Source of the DNA: Candidatus Altimarinota bacterium
GTDB taxonomy: Bacteria > Patescibacteriota > Gracilibacteria > UBA4473
Assembly (NCBI GenBank): GCA_027028725.1
Contig: JALVIB010000015.1
Location: 1 to 15,073 of the forward strand
Direction of reading: 5' to 3'
DNA length: 15,073 nt
Shown here: positions 13,701 through 15,073 of the stretch, piece after piece
Position numbering within the stretch: position 1 is the stretch's first letter
Layout of the letters: each line of letters starts with the position of its first letter
Made by a program: the position numbers and the translations under genes
Notes under the pieces: model-generated
Told to the model about the DNA's origin: nothing
The model's input: the letters and a program-made list of their open reading frames with translations, nothing else
Databases searched by the model: none

Positions 13701-14919
13701 AACAGGATTTAAAGAGGAGTATGAAAATATTCTAAACAAAATGGCTCAGTTCCAATTATATGAAAAAGACGGAAAAGTTTATTACACAAAAGATGGTGGT
13801 AAAACATATGAATATTGTACACCAGAAGAAATCCCGCGAATTAAACAAGAATACCAAGTTTATACTCAAATAGTTGATCGAATGCATCCTAGATTCCATG
13901 GTACTGCAGCTTTCTTTAAACCAGCTATTGAAAAAATTCCTGGTGTTGATGAGGTAGTGGGGTCTATAAGCAAGAACAGTCATATTTTATCTCTTAGCCA
14001 AGATGAATTTGCCGCATGGGCGAATACTCAACCTCAATGGCAAGGATTGGGAATAACAGGATATGAAGTTATTACGGATTCAGCTGGAAATGTACTTGGA
14101 ATTAATCTTTTGAGAAAAGGTACCGAAAAAACAGTAGTTAAATTTACAAAAGAAATTCTCGCGAAAAATTTAACAATTGGTATTTTAGCGAATGTAATTG
14201 GAAGAGCCTTTAAATTTGAAACACAAAATTATAATCCAGATAATTACGCTAAAGGTCCTGCATTAAAAGATACAGTAGAAATTAATGGTGAGCGCTATGT
14301 TAAATTAAATTATCAAAAATCCCGCGAAAAAAATGTTACAAAAACAAGTTCTTCAAGGTCTCGTACTGAGAAACAACGAAAAGTAACTATAGATATAAAT
14401 GACAACAAAGAAACCAAAGAAATTGATAGAAGTTTGATAGAAGAATTCAAACTTTTAACAGGAGACGGAAATGGCATTAAAAAATTTGCAGAAGAACATC
14501 AGACAATGTTTTCTAAACAAGTTTTAAATAATATTCGTTCAATTCCAAAAGATAGTATAGTGAGTATGTCTAGAGTACTAACTGAAAATGGGAAAATAAT
14601 TGAGTTAGATTTTCATGTTGATTGTTCTAATTGTAAAATAGTAGGGGAAAAAGCTCCTAAAAATTATGAAGTAAAAAATGGGGTTAAAATCATCAAAAAT
14701 CCCGCGAAAACTCCTAATAATTCACCAGAAACAAAGGAAACTCTAACTAGAATTAACGTTAAAGTAGATGAAGACAATAGAGTTGCTTATGATACTGGTG
14801 GGAATTATATAGGAAAAATCCAAAAAGACACTAAAACTGATAAAAAATTCGTATTAGATAAAAATAATAAAAAGCATGAATTAAAAGGAACAAAGGGGAA
14901 CTATTATATTGAAAAATAA
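10780..14919 (+). CDS. Giant orphan protein, 1379 aa, with cysteine pairs and one hydrophobic hairpin
   Basis: 1379 residues with no recognised family and no signal peptide. Residues 30-85 are a charged, probably coiled-coil stretch. Residues 200-310 look beta-rich. Cysteines cluster as C316, C322, C325, then CKTC (530-533), CSEC (937-940) and CSNC (1282-1285), which could bind metal or form disulfides. Residues 574-618 are the only long hydrophobic region and could form a two-helix membrane hairpin. Residues 740-770 are very basic. Residues 990-1015 (YEKDGKVYYTKDGGKTYEY) and the last 80 residues are rich in short K/D/G turns, resembling beta-strand repeats. The tail after 1180 is Ser/Lys/Asn-rich. 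It has its own promoter and a hairpin terminator (14950-14999), so it is monocistronic. Exact dispersed-motif copies occur only in the last 2.2 kb. A surface or cell-cell interaction role is conceivable but unsupported. Confidence 0.75.
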   Translation: MKNLIRTAYGTTQNLAKFVWNNQQTPETQQQSSSIENAVEKLQADTRERLDALKMSKQKSEAIAERVVLDADKKMEKVKAMLSDGVDAGEVAKVAGLTKKGNGEANNIFRTEMVARLNKYLSEEAPVSYEDASKIMLEAMKQASFPDNWPLGDKWRNGKIIQKGKLYYASRMIRYGKSRLSSDVLKRFRGYGRTELAKEMSKGPTIELDGTGTMEFDGKNYVIDNMEILTGAAMTKVNPLIAQGFVIENVMKVEGPNGPQLIATMKNGCKGNFVIIDLVEKGDNPVIKEGKRCENGVWVIYNVETGETIRTTSEKCGDDGECMDCDKIKALTTYKTFLDGNLNNCFDESVEDWDKKSDAEKIEINMRFLEKNGFFEQMAEKGLLPKNWDDLNYQGKYKALSENKQALAMALGQEAANVENIKTLSNFLHEVFKKGGIKDDLLKLIDGRTFEGGVIGWITQLPKLFMSKDAKTKQVKRQISRKLGWKLSEFDSNWESLMTQFNQEMVTFRKGLDRAADKVEIQEQKLYRECKTCVKNVNNEIAKQLEAKGYDSRAVAAFRNAGEKGIGLSQALKLLPTDILVSTLTFVGQVVAAGGFAGLTGPALATMAALSLVLSDIKLPYFLGGGKLTDMPSLDAIASTKWGDAIGNNYSRAAKKNFAGLDKGKGYIDAAMQRSATESREDYAKEMELLSPALQKTVDALVASLTGSNQEDQEGLVDFLIDEILTQQRVSFKFLEDTDGRRGVVRRAKRKLKKALKEFKHSGKTEEDARKFLSSHISETMADIQKALIEEVNDDFHTNFDFAGFNKEIINDKEFTISLKNGKIKATIEKFVDDRNGRIGLRVKEGTLETAGRFAKHPERAKDKLKKVIDEMTTRLNGVKSLHGLSTSIDFYINQANERNVRIDVIKEGNAEYWGILTRMRKDPKALNTILNFNEKCSECPAFSYNVRLLIDDFVKAKTIQEQEVIFDKLMDERTGFKEEYENILNKMAQFQLYEKDGKVYYTKDGGKTYEYCTPEEIPRIKQEYQVYTQIVDRMHPRFHGTAAFFKPAIEKIPGVDEVVGSISKNSHILSLSQDEFAAWANTQPQWQGLGITGYEVITDSAGNVLGINLLRKGTEKTVVKFTKEILAKNLTIGILANVIGRAFKFETQNYNPDNYAKGPALKDTVEINGERYVKLNYQKSREKNVTKTSSSRSRTEKQRKVTIDINDNKETKEIDRSLIEEFKLLTGDGNGIKKFAEEHQTMFSKQVLNNIRSIPKDSIVSMSRVLTENGKIIELDFHVDCSNCKIVGEKAPKNYEVKNGVKIIKNPAKTPNNSPETKETLTRINVKVDEDNRVAYDTGGNYIGKIQKDTKTDKKFVLDKNNKKHELKGTKGNYYIEK

Positions 14920-14949
14920 AAAATCCCGCGAAATTTTCGTTAAAAAGGA

Positions 14950-14999
14950 AAAAATCCGGACTTGAGTAGAATTTATTCTACAAACAAGTCTGGATTTTT
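14950..14999 (+). terminator. Intrinsic terminator of the 1379-aa gene
   Basis: The outer arms AAAAATCCGGACTTG (14950-14964) and CAAGTCTGGATTTTT (14985-14999) pair along their length with one G-U pair. An inner stem of GTAGAAT (14966-14972) and ATTCTAC (14975-14981) tops it. The 3' arm ends in a T-run. The TCCGGACTTG core is the same as in the inverted repeat at 99-198. The remaining 74 bases of the window show no feature I can support. Confidence 0.7.
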
Positions 15000-15073
15000 G
15001 GCAGGTGTAACTTTTTGGGTGCGTTTTTTACAAAAAAATTAACTCAGAAATGAGATTAATTTGAGTGTTTTTG

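Larger units (their letters stand above)
103..14932. repeat. Hyper-abundant dispersed motif AAAATCCCGCGAAATTTT (core TCCCGCGAA)
   Basis: Exact TCCCGCGAA on the + strand begins at 103, 748, 2585, 2657, 3035, 3499, 4687, 4777, 5387, 6007, 6397, 6645, 7228, 9149, 9500, 10132, 13832, 14320, 14700 and 14924. Its complement TTCGCGGGA begins at 185, 1458, 3237, 3704, 4124, 4388, 5192, 6735, 8776, 9883, 10525, 10694, 12751 and 13183. That is 20 plus 14, counted by hand. Copies one base short occur near 6850, 7100, 7394, 7794 and 11060, and palindromic relatives (TTTCGCGAAA) near 2778, 8606 and 10003. Flanks are A-rich on one side and A/T-rich on the other. Spacing is irregular and orientation mixed, so this is neither a CRISPR nor a tandem array. 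Confidence 0.95.

Noticed and set aside
10780..14919. Giant protein as a secreted adhesin or metalloprotease
   Set aside because: No signal peptide, no HExxH motif, no regular repeat units and no surface anchor were seen.
103..14932. Dispersed motif as a CRISPR array or tandem repeat
   Set aside because: Spacing is irregular, from about 80 bases to over 2 kb, orientation is mixed, and copies lie inside conserved genes.
103..14932. Dispersed motif as a polar sequence such as Chi or KOPS
   Set aside because: Twenty copies face one way and fourteen the other, with no clear switch in the window; a genome-wide skew test could still revive this.
1..15073. Alternative code with UGA as glycine
   Set aside because: Glycines use GGN codons, no gene contains in-frame TGA, and tmk ends with TGA in a normal ATGA overlap.
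15000..15073. Right-edge sequence as a promoter or gene start
   Set aside because: No convincing -35/-10 pair or open frame is visible before the window ends.

Overview
The window is A+T-rich (roughly two thirds A+T by eye) and densely packed. It reads cleanly with the standard bacterial code: TGA ends the thymidylate kinase gene inside an ATGA overlap, and no gene has in-frame TGA. Small housekeeping genes sit beside large orphan proteins. There are two VirB2/TrbC-like two-helix membrane modules, a two-helix 'W-Y' protein of a type I associate with Patescibacteria, and no Shine-Dalgarno sequence at the start codons. This fits a member of the Candidate Phyla Radiation (Patescibacteria). I cannot name the phylum from sequence alone. 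Lineages that read UGA as glycine (Gracilibacteria, Absconditabacteria) look excluded.

Layout. Positions 1-61 may hold the last codons of a + strand gene, closed by a bidirectional terminator (99-198). On the - strand, 226-2635 is a two-gene operon for secreted or membrane-anchored Cys-rich proteins, each ending in a VirB2/TrbC-like helical hairpin. A divergent promoter region follows (2636-2817). Next comes a + strand housekeeping block: murA with an N-terminal helix-turn-helix domain, tmk overlapping a two-helix membrane protein, a nicotinate-nucleotide adenylyltransferase-like gene, rpmG (bL33), and an AI-2E family transporter. On the - strand, 7939-10488 is an operon of a 185-aa two-helix protein followed by a 662-aa orphan. 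Diverging from it, 10780-14919 encodes a 1379-aa orphan, followed by a hairpin terminator (14950-14999). No gene-free stretch exceeds 300 bases. The longest (10489-10779) holds two divergent promoters and a short tandem repeat; 6282-6527 holds repeats and a hairpin; 15000-15073 shows nothing recognisable.

The standout signal is not a gene. The 9-mer TCCCGCGAA (consensus AAAATCCCGCGAAATTTT) or its complement occurs 34 times by hand count, about once per 440 bases, in both orientations, inside genes in every reading frame and between genes. A few hundredths of one copy would be expected by chance. Such density recalls DNA uptake sequences (Neisseria, Haemophilus) or the cyanobacterial HIP1 element. 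Copies also sit in the 17-base spacer between the -35 and -10 boxes of two promoters, and as an inverted pair flanking a terminator. This could be an undescribed uptake, recognition or chromosome-organisation motif.

Other points of interest are the HTH-MurA fusion with a palindrome just upstream, an 8-base tandem repeat family (TTNACRAG) abutting two stop codons, several apparently leaderless promoters, and a matching promoter box shared by the divergent orphan genes.
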